From contig LNBX01000005.1 of NCBI GenBank assembly GCA_001567275.1, forward strand, positions 1 to 43,071: DNA of 43,071 bases, written 5' to 3'. A program made the position numbers and the translations under genes. Below are positions 8,637 through 18,247 of the stretch, in pieces; the stretch's first letter is position 1, and every line of letters starts with the position of its first letter. The notes under the pieces were generated by a model, which worked only from the letters and a program-made list of their open reading frames with translations, was not told where the DNA came from and searched no databases. The DNA comes from Bacteroidetes bacterium OLB10 (GTDB lineage Bacteria > Bacteroidota > Bacteroidia > AKYH767-A > OLB10).

Positions 8637-10235
8637 TTATGTATCTCCTTCCGATTTGTTGTCATCAGTTTCAAAATATTCCTGTGCCGTTCCTTTATTA
8701 GAATGTTCCTGAAGTTGTTTGATGATGGCATCAGTGCGCTTGCCATGAAGTTTTATTTTTTCGATATTTTCCTTCAGCAGGGTTAAAGCATTCCTTTTTT
8801 CGTCTTCGTTATCAGAATTCACTATTTCCTGTATTAAATCTTCAGATAATTCCGAAAAATTATTTACAAAGTTTAATGGGTTTTGAATCTCATGTGATAT
8901 GCGTGAAGCCATTACACCAAAAGCAGCCATCTTTTCACTTTGCACCAGTTGTTGTTGTGTTGATTTAAGATTATCATAAGCAGTTGCAAGTTCGCTGTTG
9001 GCTTTTTGTTTTATTCTATAACGGTTGTACAATAACAAGAGCAACAGTAACATTAATACGACACCACCGATGAATGAATTACGAATATTTCGCTGCCTGA
9101 TAAATTTTTTCTCCTGTTCGGCCCTGATTGTAGCTTCTTTCTTTTCAAAATTATACTGCATACCGATCTGGGTAATCTTTTTGTCTTTTTCAAGATTAAA
9201 AACAGTATCTTTTAAAGATGCATAAAGCCTGTAATTATCAAAAGCACTTTTATAGTCGCCCAAGCAGGAATCAATACTGCTCTGTTGCAAATAGGAGTTA
9301 TATAAATCTTTTAAACTGCCTGTTTGTCTATAAATATTAATTGCACTGTCGGTATGAGATTTTGCAAGATGCAGACTTGTGGACAAAATATTATTTGAGC
9401 TCATTCCCGGAAAAAGTTGATTTGACTGAGCGTGCACACTGTCGGAATGAATATTTTTTGCAATGGTGAGATATGTTTCTCCGATGTTCACATGGTTCAT
9501 TGCGTTAGAAGAAAGATTGCTGTTTTGGCTGTTGATCTGCAATGCCATTCCAAAATAATTAAGTGCTTTGGTGTACTCCTTAAGGTTCATGTGAGCTACC
9601 CCCAAATTGTTATAGATAAGGTTGTTCATGCTTGTAGATCCCATCTCCTGAAACACTTTATAAGCCTTTGTAAAATAATCTAGAGCGGTTGTGTAATCGT
9701 GAAGACCATCACAATAAATTGCACCGATATTTATATACTCTGTTCCAATGTTATATTTATCATCTGATTTCAGAAAATATTTTAATACGGACTGATTATA
9801 TTCAAGACTTTTTTGCCAATCTGACATTTTAAAATATATATTACCCAATCCTAACTTGGCAGACTGCACCATTAATGAATCTCCGTTTTCTTCGGCAATT
9901 TTTAAGGATTTCATTAAATACTTTAAAGCATTCGGGAAGTCTGATAACTCCAAATAATTTGAACCAATGTATTTATTTGAATAAGATATTCCGCTTGCAT
10001 AATTCAAATGAGTAGAAATATCCAATGCCTGCTGCCCATAATTAATTCCTTCAACAGGATTAATATTTGTATAATAATCTGAAATCATGATCAACGTAAA
10101 AACCTTTGACGAATCGTCAGGAATGTTCGGCAATTCCGCAATCATAGAATCAACTTCACTCTGAGACATCTGCTGAGCAATGGATTGACCGGAAAGAAAT
10201 AATGAAAGAAGTAATAAGAAAAGTATTTTTTTCAT
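8637..10235 (-). CDS. TPR sensor with histidine phospho-acceptor domain but no ATPase domain
   Basis: The 532-aa product has a signal peptide (ending SGQSIAQ), a periplasmic region of tetratricopeptide repeats ('ALKYLMKSLKIAEENGD', 'ALDYFTKAYKVFQEMG', 'ALNYFGMALQIN'), a membrane helix (about 388-403, GGVVLMLLLLLLLYN), a coiled coil (ANSELATAYDNLKSTQQQLVQSEKM) and an H-box 'ASRISHEIQNPLNF' with His 448. Only 84 residues follow, enough for the dimerisation helices but not for a HATPase domain (N, G1, G2 boxes absent). The stop is 10 bases from the convergent DUF5777-like gene, so no remnant of an ATPase domain fits downstream. It cannot autophosphorylate alone; it may be a partner for another kinase or a degenerate sensor. 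Confidence 0.85.
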   Translation of the reverse strand: MKKILFLLLLSLFLSGQSIAQQMSQSEVDSMIAELPNIPDDSSKVFTLIMISDYYTNINPVEGINYGQQALDISTHLNYASGISYSNKYIGSNYLELSDFPNALKYLMKSLKIAEENGDSLMVQSAKLGLGNIYFKMSDWQKSLEYNQSVLKYFLKSDDKYNIGTEYINIGAIYCDGLHDYTTALDYFTKAYKVFQEMGSTSMNNLIYNNLGVAHMNLKEYTKALNYFGMALQINSQNSNLSSNAMNHVNIGETYLTIAKNIHSDSVHAQSNQLFPGMSSNNILSTSLHLAKSHTDSAINIYRQTGSLKDLYNSYLQQSSIDSCLGDYKSAFDNYRLYASLKDTVFNLEKDKKITQIGMQYNFEKKEATIRAEQEKKFIRQRNIRNSFIGGVVLMLLLLLLLYNRYRIKQKANSELATAYDNLKSTQQQLVQSEKMAAFGVMASRISHEIQNPLNFVNNFSELSEDLIQEIVNSDNEDEKRNALTLLKENIEKIKLHGKRTDAIIKQLQEHSNKGTAQEYFETDDNKSEGDT

Positions 10236-10437
10236 ATGGATGTAAATTGCAATTTTAGTTAAATCAACTCAGAATATTCATGACATATATCACTCTAAAT
10301 CTACTCGGTGAAAATAATTTATTTTTTACGAATAAACAGTCGTTATCAATTCTTTTGATTAAAAACAAAAGATATTCACAGAAAAACATTGGGTCATTCG
10401 GCTTCAAGACTTTGGAGACCGATAATAACAAAAAGAA

Positions 10438-10466
10438 AACAGAAGGAATTACAAATCCCTTCTGTT
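10438..10466 (-). terminator. Rho-independent terminator of dps
   Basis: A 9-bp stem (AACAGAAGG at 10438-10446 with its complement at 10458-10466) is followed on the minus strand by a T-rich run (TTTCTTTTTG). It lies 23 bases after the dps stop. It argues against the 74-aa plus-strand frame that runs through it. The rest of the 250-base gap between dps and the TPR gene shows nothing else. Confidence 0.8.
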
Positions 10467-10488
10467 ATCCACCAAAATCATTAATAAA

Positions 10489-10956
10489 TTACTTACTCAA
10501 ATAAGCATTATACATCCAAACAAGTTTTTCCTGCTCGCGGATATAATCACTCATCATGGCATTGGTGCCTTCGTCATCAGCTTCGGCTGCAATAGCAAGA
10601 ATATGACGTTGTTTAACAAGTATGGTGGCAAATGCATCCAGTACCGATTTGACTGAACGGGTTGCATCAGTAACATTTTTCACCGGTTTTACATCGGCTG
10701 TTTTCACAAAATCATCAAACGTATGCAATGGTGTTCCGTCAAGAGTGAGTATGCGCTCAGCTATCTCATCAATTTTTAAAAACAGGTTGTCGTACAACTC
10801 TTCAAACTTGATGTGCAACTCAAAAAATTTTTCACCTCTGATATTCCAGTGCAGCCCGCGTGCATTCTGATAAAATACCATATAATCAGCCAACAATTCA
10901 TTCAGTTTGCCGACAAGTTCCTTGGTGTCTTTTTTGTTTAATCCAATATTAATCAT
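10489..10956 (-). CDS. dps: Dps ferritin-like DNA-protection protein
   Basis: Forms a dodecameric cage that oxidises and stores iron, using hydrogen peroxide, and can protect DNA in stress. The 155-aa length is normal. Ferroxidase-site residues are all visible: His 36 (GLHWN), His 48 and Glu 52 (LHIKFEE), Asp 63 and Glu 67 (IDEIAERI). The C-terminus ends in the usual amphipathic helix. It is a single-gene unit with its own terminator. I found no clear TAnnTTTG box or OxyR-like site upstream. Confidence 0.96.
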   Translation of the reverse strand: MINIGLNKKDTKELVGKLNELLADYMVFYQNARGLHWNIRGEKFFELHIKFEELYDNLFLKIDEIAERILTLDGTPLHTFDDFVKTADVKPVKNVTDATRSVKSVLDAFATILVKQRHILAIAAEADDEGTNAMMSDYIREQEKLVWMYNAYLSK

Positions 10957-11299
10957 ATCCCTTTGTTTTAAATTCTGTATTAAAACACAAATTGACGACT
11001 ATAGTTTGAGTCCGGACAGATGACTGTTATCATATAAAAAGTAAGTTCTCTGAAAAATTCTTTATGTTTTCTCTCGAATTCAATTTTAATCCGGCACATA
11101 AAACCTGAAAAGTCTTCTCTGAGGAAAGAAAGTGGTATATAACTGACAATTGGACTGAAAAAACTAACTTTTTGAAAAGCTAAACCAACCATCATATAGG
11201 CTAAAGGGCTGAAAATGTGTAATAAACATTGAGTATAACTTTTGTTAAAAACTTCTATATTTGCCGCTCTTAAAAAATTTACCGAAAAATCTATTATTC
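10957..11299. other. Intergenic region between divergent dps and secDF
   Basis: About 340 bases. It should hold both promoters; only the secDF -7 box is recognisable. The minus-strand frame at 10980-11195 has no family features and would sit in the dps leader, so I do not call it a gene. Confidence 0.5.
11256..11263 (+). promoter_or_regulatory. Candidate -7 box of secDF
   Basis: TATATTTG matches TAnnTTTG and lies 36 bases upstream of the ATG at 11300. A TTG at 11229-11231 is 24 bases upstream, slightly wide. The box overlaps a possible TTG start at 11261, which makes that start unlikely. Confidence 0.5.
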
Positions 11300-14200
11300 A
11301 TGCAAAGCAAAGGCGCTATTAAATTTTTAGCCATACTGGTAACCATCATCTGCTTATTTCAATTATCATTTACGTGGGTAACTCTTAGAGTTGAGAAAAA
11401 AGCTCATGCTGCTACCAATGGCAACCCTGATGCATACAAGGCTTATATAGACTCCATTAGTCCCTTGACTGTTTATAACCTTGGAGTAAAACAGTACACT
11501 TATCAGGAATGTAAAGAAAGGGAAATAAACCTGGGTCTTGACCTTAAAGGCGGGATGAACGTAACGATGGAAATCAGCATTACTGATCTTATTCGCAATC
11601 TTTCCAATAATCCAAATGACCCGATGCTTTTGAAAGCACTGGAAGATGCTAATCAGGCAAAACGTACCAGCCAAAAGGGCCTTGTTCAGCTATTTGGTGA
11701 AGCATTCGAAAAGAATAATCCAAATGCAAAACTTGCTGCACTGTACAGCACAATGGATTTGCAGAACCGTGTAAATTTCAACTCTACCAATCAGGATGTT
11801 CTTAAAGTAATACAGGGAGAAGCAGATGCTGCCATCAGCCGTACGTACAATATTCTTCGTACACGTATTGACAAATTTGGTGTGGCACAACCTAATATTC
11901 AGCAGTTAGGCGGAGGACGAATTCTGATTGAATTGCCCGGTGTAAAAGAACCTGATCGTGTGAGAAAACTGTTGCAGGGAACTGCACAACTTGAGTTCTG
12001 GGAGACTTATGACAATGCAGAGATATTCCCTAAGCTTGAAGAAGTAAATAAAAAACTTGTTGCTCTTGACACACCTATCGGTAGCGACAGCCTTTTAACC
12101 GATTCAACTGCAGTAACAGACTCATCGGCAACGGCAGTTGCCGAAGCTGATACCGGTGCCAACAAAAAACCGGCATTGCTAAGTAAACTGAACAGCGATA
12201 CCTCTGCAAAAGATACTTCAGCTCAGGCACAGTTTGCCAAATTTTCTAAAGAAAATCCACTGTTTGCAGTACTTACTCCTGCAATCTTCAACAATGCACA
12301 AAACCAGAGTGAATACCGCAAGGGACCTGTTGTAGGTTATGCAGCCATTAAAGATACCGGAAAAGTGAATGCCATTTTTCAGCGTCCTGAAATTAAAAAT
12401 ATTTTACCACGAGATCTTCGCTTGTTGTGGACAGCAAAACCTCCAACAAAAGAGTCCAAGTTTTTAGAGCTTATTGCTATTCGTGTAAAAAGTCGTGACG
12501 GAAAAGCTCCTCTTGACGGTGCTGCTATTACTGATGCTACACAGGAGTTCGGACAGTTTAACAGTGCTCCGGAAATTTCGATGAGTATGAATCCTGAAGG
12601 TGCCAAAACATGGAAACGCCTTACCGGTGAAAACATCGGAAAGAGTATTGCTATCGTGCTCGATAATTATGTTTATTCATATCCTAACGTACAGGGTGAA
12701 ATCGCAGGAGGACGTTCTTCCATTACTGGAAATTTTGAAATTTCGGAAGCACAGGACTTAGCCAATATTCTTAAAGCAGGTAAACTTCCTGCTCCTGCAC
12801 ATATAGTTGAAGAAGCTATTGTTGGTCCTTCACTGGGTGATGAGGCTATTCAAAACAGCTGGATATCTTTTGCCGGAGCATTTGTAGTCATCCTGTTGTT
12901 CATGGGATTTTATTACATGCGTGCAGGATGGGTTGCCAACCTTGCCTTGTTTGCCAACATTTTTTTCATCATGGGTGTGCTTGCATCACTCGGTGCGGTG
13001 CTTACGCTGCCGGGTATTGCGGGTATTGTGCTTACAATAGGTCTGTCGGTGGATGCCAACATTCTTATCTTCGAACGGGTGCGGGAGGAGTTGCGCGCAG
13101 GTAAAGGAATACGATTAGCTATCTCTGATGGTTTCAAGCATGCCATGCCATCTATCCTCGACTCTAACTTTACACTCCTGATTCTGGGTATAGTACTTTA
13201 TATTTTTGGTTCGGGTCCTGTACAGGGTTTTGCAACCACACTTGTAATTGGTGTATTGACATCACTGTTTTCAGCGGTATTGTTGTCACGCATCGTATTC
13301 GAAAGTTTATTAGATAAGAACAAACCTATTTCCTTCGGAAATAATTTCTCAAACAACGTTTATAAAAATATCCACTTCAACTTTGTAGATAACAGAAAGA
13401 AATATTACATTTTCTCTTCTCTTATCATCATTGGTGGTATTGTAGCTTTCAGCATGAAAGGGCTCAACTACGGTGTTGACTTTGAAGGAGGACGTACCTA
13501 TACCATTCAGATGGACAAATCTGTTTCGACAGAAGATATACGTATGGCATTAGCTCCGTTGCTGGAAGATGCTCCTGAAGTAAAATCAGTGGGAACGGTA
13601 GATCGTTTTAAAATTACTACTGCTTATCTGATTCATGATACAGCATCGAATGTGGAGAATGTGATCATAGATAAATTATATACCGGACTGAAACCGTTGT
13701 ATCAGACTGCACCCGATTTTGAGAAATTTAAATCGGTGGATGTGATATCGTCACAGAAAGTGGGGCCAACCATTGCTGATGACATTAAGAAAAGTGCTGT
13801 GTGGGCTGTGTTGATTTCATGTGCGCTGATGTTTGGATATATCTTTATCCGATTCAAAAAATGGCAATATGGTCTGGGTGCCGTAGTGGCGTTGTTCCAT
13901 GACGTGTTGATTGTACTTTCTTTCTTTGCTATACTGAACGGAGTAATTCCTATTGCTCTTGAAATAGACCAGCATTTTATAGCGGCCATCCTCACAGTAA
14001 TGGGTTATACGATGACAGAGTCGGTGGTTGTGTTTGACCGTATCCGTGAATATCTGGGACATCATCACACAGCTCCTGACGAAGTAGTGATAAACGAAGC
14101 GTTGAATGCCACACTGAGCCGAACCATCAATACTACACTTACTGTATTCTTCGTACTTATTGTGATATTTATTTTCGGTGGTGAGGTAATACGCAGTTTC

Positions 14201-14314
14201 ATCTTTGCACTGCTCATAGGACGTATCATCGGTACTTACTCCTCATTGTGTATTTCTACACCAATAGTTATTGACTTTGGTGGAAAAGCCAATGCAGGTG
14301 TTGCCAAGAAATAA
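11300..14314 (+). CDS. secDF: Fused protein translocase subunit SecDF
   Basis: Proton-driven accessory of the Sec translocon that pulls exported proteins across the inner membrane. In Bacteroidota SecD and SecF are one chain, as here (1004 aa from ATG 11300). SecD half: N-terminal membrane helix, 'NLGLDLKGGMNVTMEI', a large periplasmic P1 region with 'RIDKFGVAQPNIQQLGGGRILIELPGV', then five helices with 'IGLSVDANILIFERVREEL' . SecF half: 'LNYGVDFEGGRTY', then 'GYTMTESVVVFDRIREYL' and 'LSRTINTTLTVFFVL'. A Ser/Thr/Ala-rich linker (about residues 265-315) lies inside the periplasmic domain. I prefer ATG 11300 over TTG 11261 because of the promoter box. Followed by a terminator. Confidence 0.97.
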   Translation: MQSKGAIKFLAILVTIICLFQLSFTWVTLRVEKKAHAATNGNPDAYKAYIDSISPLTVYNLGVKQYTYQECKEREINLGLDLKGGMNVTMEISITDLIRNLSNNPNDPMLLKALEDANQAKRTSQKGLVQLFGEAFEKNNPNAKLAALYSTMDLQNRVNFNSTNQDVLKVIQGEADAAISRTYNILRTRIDKFGVAQPNIQQLGGGRILIELPGVKEPDRVRKLLQGTAQLEFWETYDNAEIFPKLEEVNKKLVALDTPIGSDSLLTDSTAVTDSSATAVAEADTGANKKPALLSKLNSDTSAKDTSAQAQFAKFSKENPLFAVLTPAIFNNAQNQSEYRKGPVVGYAAIKDTGKVNAIFQRPEIKNILPRDLRLLWTAKPPTKESKFLELIAIRVKSRDGKAPLDGAAITDATQEFGQFNSAPEISMSMNPEGAKTWKRLTGENIGKSIAIVLDNYVYSYPNVQGEIAGGRSSITGNFEISEAQDLANILKAGKLPAPAHIVEEAIVGPSLGDEAIQNSWISFAGAFVVILLFMGFYYMRAGWVANLALFANIFFIMGVLASLGAVLTLPGIAGIVLTIGLSVDANILIFERVREELRAGKGIRLAISDGFKHAMPSILDSNFTLLILGIVLYIFGSGPVQGFATTLVIGVLTSLFSAVLLSRIVFESLLDKNKPISFGNNFSNNVYKNIHFNFVDNRKKYYIFSSLIIIGGIVAFSMKGLNYGVDFEGGRTYTIQMDKSVSTEDIRMALAPLLEDAPEVKSVGTVDRFKITTAYLIHDTASNVENVIIDKLYTGLKPLYQTAPDFEKFKSVDVISSQKVGPTIADDIKKSAVWAVLISCALMFGYIFIRFKKWQYGLGAVVALFHDVLIVLSFFAILNGVIPIALEIDQHFIAAILTVMGYTMTESVVVFDRIREYLGHHHTAPDEVVINEALNATLSRTINTTLTVFFVLIVIFIFGGEVIRSFIFALLIGRIIGTYSSLCISTPIVIDFGGKANAGVAKK

Positions 14315-14337
14315 TTAAATTAATTAAGATTTGAAAT

Positions 14338-14366
14338 AAAGGGTTGCTCAAAGGCAGCCCTTTTTT
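14338..14366 (+). terminator. Rho-independent terminator of secDF
   Basis: A 10-bp stem (AAAGGGTTGC with GCAGCCCTTT, one G-U pair) around a short loop, followed by TTTTTT (14361-14366), 24 bases after the secDF stop. On the minus strand a shorter T-run could serve the convergent permease gene. Confidence 0.88.
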
Positions 14367-14399
14367 ATTTCAATACAAATAACAAAACTGGATATGTGA

Positions 14400-15623
14400 T
14401 TATATACTCTGATAACGTTTGCGCACCAGATGTGCGGAAATGAGAAGTGATGCAAGTGCACCGATAACAAACACCACAGAAAAAACATTGACAAAATCCA
14501 ACCACTGCATATCAACAGGATAATACTCTACAACAAATGACTCTGCATTGCCAAGTTTAATGATTCCAAGTGTCTGCTGCAGAAAACAAATAAGTGCTCC
14601 GCTCAAAAGTCCGCCAACAATTCCGGTGAGGGTAATCATCAGCCCCTGATAAAAAAACACATTGCGCACCAGCAGAAAAGGAGCACCGAGATATTTCAGC
14701 GTAAGTATATCTTCTTTCTTTTCGATGACGAGCATGGTGAGGGTGCCCAGAATATTGAAAATGCCAATAACCATGATGAATGATAAAATTAAAAACACAG
14801 CCCATTTTTCTGAATGCAGAATTTTATACATGAATGCATGTTGTTCCAAACGTGTTTTGACTACAAATTTTTCTCCACTGATTTTTTTTATTGCAGATAA
14901 TACAGCTGCTTCGTCTGCTTCTTTATCAAGTATCACTTCTACTGCTGAGGAGCGGTTGTCATCGCCTGCAAGCTCGCGAACAAAACCAAGAGGAACGAGT
15001 ACATACTTTGAATCAAAGTCCTGCTGAATTGAAAAAACTCCTCCGGGGGCAATATCTTTTTCTCTGAAAGCTGATTCGGGATTGGTAAGAGTGGTTACGT
15101 TTTTGTCGGGCATGTAAATGGAAAGTTGCGACCAGTCGCCCTCGAGGTGAACACCCAATGAATAAGCTATGCCGCTACCGATGAGAGCACTGATACGGCT
15201 GCCTTCCTGCACCTTGTCGGTACCTGAAACTACAGACGTTGCGATTCCCGTGCGCCTGATGAGTGTATCGTCAACGCCTTTGATGGTGGCAATAAACTGT
15301 TTGTCGTTGTATTTTACCAAACCGTTTTCTTCGAGCGTATAAGTAGCGTATGCCACACCCTTTAGGGAGCGAATAGCACTGAGGTCGAGTGAGGCGTTGT
15401 CAAAGGTTTTGCCTTTGGCAGTAACAATTTTGATGTCGGGGTCGAAGGAATCGTAGAGAGAAATGACCAGATTGCCGAATCCATTGAACACACTGAGCAC
15501 TATGATGAGTGCCATGGTGCCTGTGAACACACCCATCACCGAAACAAGACTGATAAGGTTGATGATGTTGTGTGATTTTTTACCGAGTAGGTAACGTTTG
15601 GCTATTTTAAAAGACAGATTCAT
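14400..15623 (-). CDS. LolC/LolE-type ABC transporter permease
   Basis: Inner-membrane permease of the lipoprotein-releasing (LolCDE) kind, which extracts lipoproteins for transfer to the outer membrane. The 407-aa length and layout fit: N-terminal 'FKIAKRYLLGKKSHNIINLIS' and helix 1 (about 22-48), a large periplasmic MacB-PCD-like domain, then an FtsX domain with three helices ('FLILSFIMVIGIFNILGTLTML', 'GLMITLTGIVGGLLSG', 'VNVFSVVFVIGALASLLIS'). 'KKEDILTLKYLGAP' is the coupling-helix segment typical of LolC/E. The ATPase partner (lolD) is not in the window. LolC and LolE are not separable here. Confidence 0.9.
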   Translation of the reverse strand: MNLSFKIAKRYLLGKKSHNIINLISLVSVMGVFTGTMALIIVLSVFNGFGNLVISLYDSFDPDIKIVTAKGKTFDNASLDLSAIRSLKGVAYATYTLEENGLVKYNDKQFIATIKGVDDTLIRRTGIATSVVSGTDKVQEGSRISALIGSGIAYSLGVHLEGDWSQLSIYMPDKNVTTLTNPESAFREKDIAPGGVFSIQQDFDSKYVLVPLGFVRELAGDDNRSSAVEVILDKEADEAAVLSAIKKISGEKFVVKTRLEQHAFMYKILHSEKWAVFLILSFIMVIGIFNILGTLTMLVIEKKEDILTLKYLGAPFLLVRNVFFYQGLMITLTGIVGGLLSGALICFLQQTLGIIKLGNAESFVVEYYPVDMQWLDFVNVFSVVFVIGALASLLISAHLVRKRYQSI

Positions 15624-15762
15624 GCTGAGGGGCTAAAGGTACAACTCTCATTTTTAAATGAACACAAAAAACTAACGTACAGTGGTGAGCTAATTAACCT
15701 TTTCACATTACTTTTTAAGCGGCCTTTAGCTTATCTTCGCAGCCGTTAAAAAGAGTATTACA

Positions 15763-16890
15763 ATGAGAAAAATACACATGGTTGACTTAATCAGCCAATA
15801 TCAGAAAATAAAACCTGAAATTGATAAAGCAGTGCTTGATACCATTATGAGTTCGGCTTATATCAACGGACCTGAAGTAAAATCTTTTCAAGCTGAACTT
15901 GAAAAATATCTGGGCTGCAAACATGTGATACCCTGTGCCAACGGAACAGATGCATTGCAGATAGCAATGATGGCACTGAACCTTCAGCCGGGTGATGAAG
16001 TAATCACTGCAAGCTTTACTTACGTTGCAACAGCGGAAGTAATTGCACTGCTAAAACTGAAACCTGTTTTGGTAGAAGTGATTCCGGGAACATTTACCAT
16101 TGACCCTGCAGCTATTGAAAAGGCAATTACTCCAAGAACAAAGGCAATAGTGCCTGTACATTTGTTTGGCCAGTGTGCCGATATGGAAAGCATCATGCAG
16201 ATTGCCGGGAAACATAATCTCTATGTGATTGAAGATACTGCTCAGGCAATTGGTGCTGATTATATTTTTTCGGATGGAAGAAAACAAAAAGCAGGAACCA
16301 TTGGAACCATTGGATGCACTTCATTTTTTCCAAGTAAGAACCTTGGATGCATGGGCGATGGCGGTGCAATTTTTACGAATGATGATACGCTTGCACAAAA
16401 ACTGAGAATGGTGGCCAACCATGGACAGTCTGTTCAATATGTGCATGACGAGATAGGTGTAAACTCACGACTCGACAGTTTGCAGGCAGCTATTCTGAGG
16501 ATAAAACTGCGACACTTAGATGAATATGCAGCAGCACGACAAAAAGCAGCAGCTTATTACGACAAAGCTTTTGGCGGAAATGCAAAAATTAAAGTTCCTG
16601 AACGTGATGCAAAGTCAACACATGTGTTTCATCAATATACACTGGTGCTGAACGGTGTGAACCGTGATGAGCTGAGACAACATCTTGCTTCGAAAGAAAT
16701 TCCGGCAATGATTTATTATCCGATTCCGCTGCACATGCAGAAGGCATATAAAGATGATCGTTATAAAGAAGGTGCTTTTCCGACAACAGAAAAACTTTGT
16801 GCAAATGTGATATCGCTGCCTATGCATACAGAAATGGATGAGGAGCAACTGGAATACATCACACGTTCGGTGCTTGATTTTTGTAAATAA
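15763..16890 (+). CDS. DegT/DnrJ/EryC1-family sugar aminotransferase
   Basis: PLP enzyme that puts an amino group on a nucleotide-linked keto sugar for surface polysaccharide. The 375-aa length is normal. Visible motifs: 'PCANGTDALQIAM' (phosphate-binding), 'VIEDTAQAIGADY' (Asp 158, Gln 161), and 'SFFPSKNLGCMGDGGA' with the PLP Lys 192, then 'GVNSRLDSLQAAIL'. It resembles the WbpE/WlbC group (C3 amination of UDP-GlcNAc-3-keto acids), but the exact substrate is not decided by sequence reading. First gene of a three-gene cluster with ugd and uxs; no C3 oxidase or acetyltransferase gene lies beside it. Confidence 0.92.
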   Translation: MRKIHMVDLISQYQKIKPEIDKAVLDTIMSSAYINGPEVKSFQAELEKYLGCKHVIPCANGTDALQIAMMALNLQPGDEVITASFTYVATAEVIALLKLKPVLVEVIPGTFTIDPAAIEKAITPRTKAIVPVHLFGQCADMESIMQIAGKHNLYVIEDTAQAIGADYIFSDGRKQKAGTIGTIGCTSFFPSKNLGCMGDGGAIFTNDDTLAQKLRMVANHGQSVQYVHDEIGVNSRLDSLQAAILRIKLRHLDEYAAARQKAAAYYDKAFGGNAKIKVPERDAKSTHVFHQYTLVLNGVNRDELRQHLASKEIPAMIYYPIPLHMQKAYKDDRYKEGAFPTTEKLCANVISLPMHTEMDEEQLEYITRSVLDFCK

Positions 16891-16926
16891 TAAAAGTATA
16901 ACCTTTAATAAAGAGTAAATTTAATA

Positions 16927-18237
16927 ATGAATATTGCAGTAGTAGGAACAGGATATGTAGGATTAGTAACAGGAACTTGCTTTGCCGAAATGGGCAACCA
17001 TGTCATCTGTGTGGATATTGACAAATCAAAAGTTGAGAGAATGCGGCAGGGAGAAATTCCTATTTACGAACCACATCTTGATGTGTTATTTGAACGTAAC
17101 ATTAAACAAAACAGATTATCGTTTACAACAGACCTTGCTGAAGCAGTAAAAAAAGCATCTGTAATTTTTCTTGCATTGCCAACACCACCCGGTGAAGATG
17201 GTTCAGCAGATTTATCATACGTGTTGGGAGTAGCTGATCAGTTAGGTAGTTTGCTTACCGAATATAAAATTGTCATCAACAAAAGCACTGTGCCTGTGGG
17301 AACGGCAGAGAAAGTGCATGATGCTATTGCCAAAAAATATAAAGGAGCATTTGATGTGATTTCGAATCCGGAATTTTTGAGAGAAGGTTTTGCAGTGGAT
17401 GATTTTATGAAACCTGACCGCGTGGTGATAGGGACACGCTCGGAAAGAGCAAAGCAGGTGATGCAGGATTTATATGCACCGTTTCTGCGACAAGGTAATC
17501 CGATTTATTTTATGGATGAGCGCAGTGCAGAGCTTACCAAATATGCAGCTAACTCGTTTCTTGCTACCAAGATTACTTTTATGAATGAGATTGCAAATCT
17601 TTGTGAGAAAGTGGGAGCCAACGTGGATGCAGTGCGTATAGGCATTGGCGCAGACAACCGAATTGGCAAAAGATTTTTGTTTGCCGGAATTGGATATGGT
17701 GGAAGTTGTTTTCCGAAAGATGTGCAGGCACTGGAGCATACATCGAAGCAGTATGATTATGATTTCAGGATATTGCAATCGGTGATGGAGGTGAACGATG
17801 CGCAGAAACTTGTGCTGGTGGAGAAAGTGAAAAAATATTTTAAAGGAAATCTGAAAGGAAAACATTTTGCACTGTGGGGTCTTGCTTTTAAACCGGATAC
17901 TGATGATATACGTGAAGCACCTGCGCTGTATATCATAGACGAACTGCTGAAGGCAGGAGCAACAGTGAAAGCATTTGACCCGGAAGCAATGAACAATGTA
18001 AAAAAACTGTTGGGTGATAAGATTGTGTTTGCAACAGATGAGTATGATGCACTGAAGGATGCTGATGCCTTGCTGATAGCAACGGAATGGAGCCTGTTTC
18101 GTACGCCTGACTTTGGAAGAATAGATACTTTGCTGAAAGAGAAAATTATTTTTGACGGACGCAATTTGTATGATCCTGCGAAGATGAAAGAGATGGGATA
18201 TTATTACAACAGTATAGGCCGTGAAGTAATCAGTTAG
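16927..18237 (+). CDS. ugd: UDP-glucose 6-dehydrogenase
   Basis: Oxidises UDP-glucose to UDP-glucuronate with two NAD+. The 436-aa chain has the N-terminal Rossmann motif [10 protein letters not shown] (7-16), '[16 protein letters not shown]', 'NKSTVPVGT', '[15 protein letters not shown]', the central helix '[21 protein letters not shown]', and the catalytic Cys 261 in '[10 protein letters not shown]'. The C-terminal UDP-binding domain has '[16 protein letters not shown]'. The next gene uses its product, and the 10-base gap suggests co-transcription. UDP-N-acetyl-sugar dehydrogenases are relatives, but the uxs neighbour favours UDP-glucose. Confidence 0.95.
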   Translation: MNIAVVGTGYVGLVTGTCFAEMGNHVICVDIDKSKVERMRQGEIPIYEPHLDVLFERNIKQNRLSFTTDLAEAVKKASVIFLALPTPPGEDGSADLSYVLGVADQLGSLLTEYKIVINKSTVPVGTAEKVHDAIAKKYKGAFDVISNPEFLREGFAVDDFMKPDRVVIGTRSERAKQVMQDLYAPFLRQGNPIYFMDERSAELTKYAANSFLATKITFMNEIANLCEKVGANVDAVRIGIGADNRIGKRFLFAGIGYGGSCFPKDVQALEHTSKQYDYDFRILQSVMEVNDAQKLVLVEKVKKYFKGNLKGKHFALWGLAFKPDTDDIREAPALYIIDELLKAGATVKAFDPEAMNNVKKLLGDKIVFATDEYDALKDADALLIATEWSLFRTPDFGRIDTLLKEKIIFDGRNLYDPAKMKEMGYYYNSIGREVIS

Positions 18238-18247
18238 AAAAAAATTT

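Noticed and set aside
10280..10504. 74-aa plus-strand frame between the TPR gene and dps
   Set aside because: It runs through the dps terminator and into the dps 3' end, with a Lys/Asn-rich composition as expected for random AT-rich sequence.
11261..11299. TTG start of secDF
   Set aside because: It overlaps the -7 promoter box; the ATG at 11300 gives a normal SecD N-terminus.
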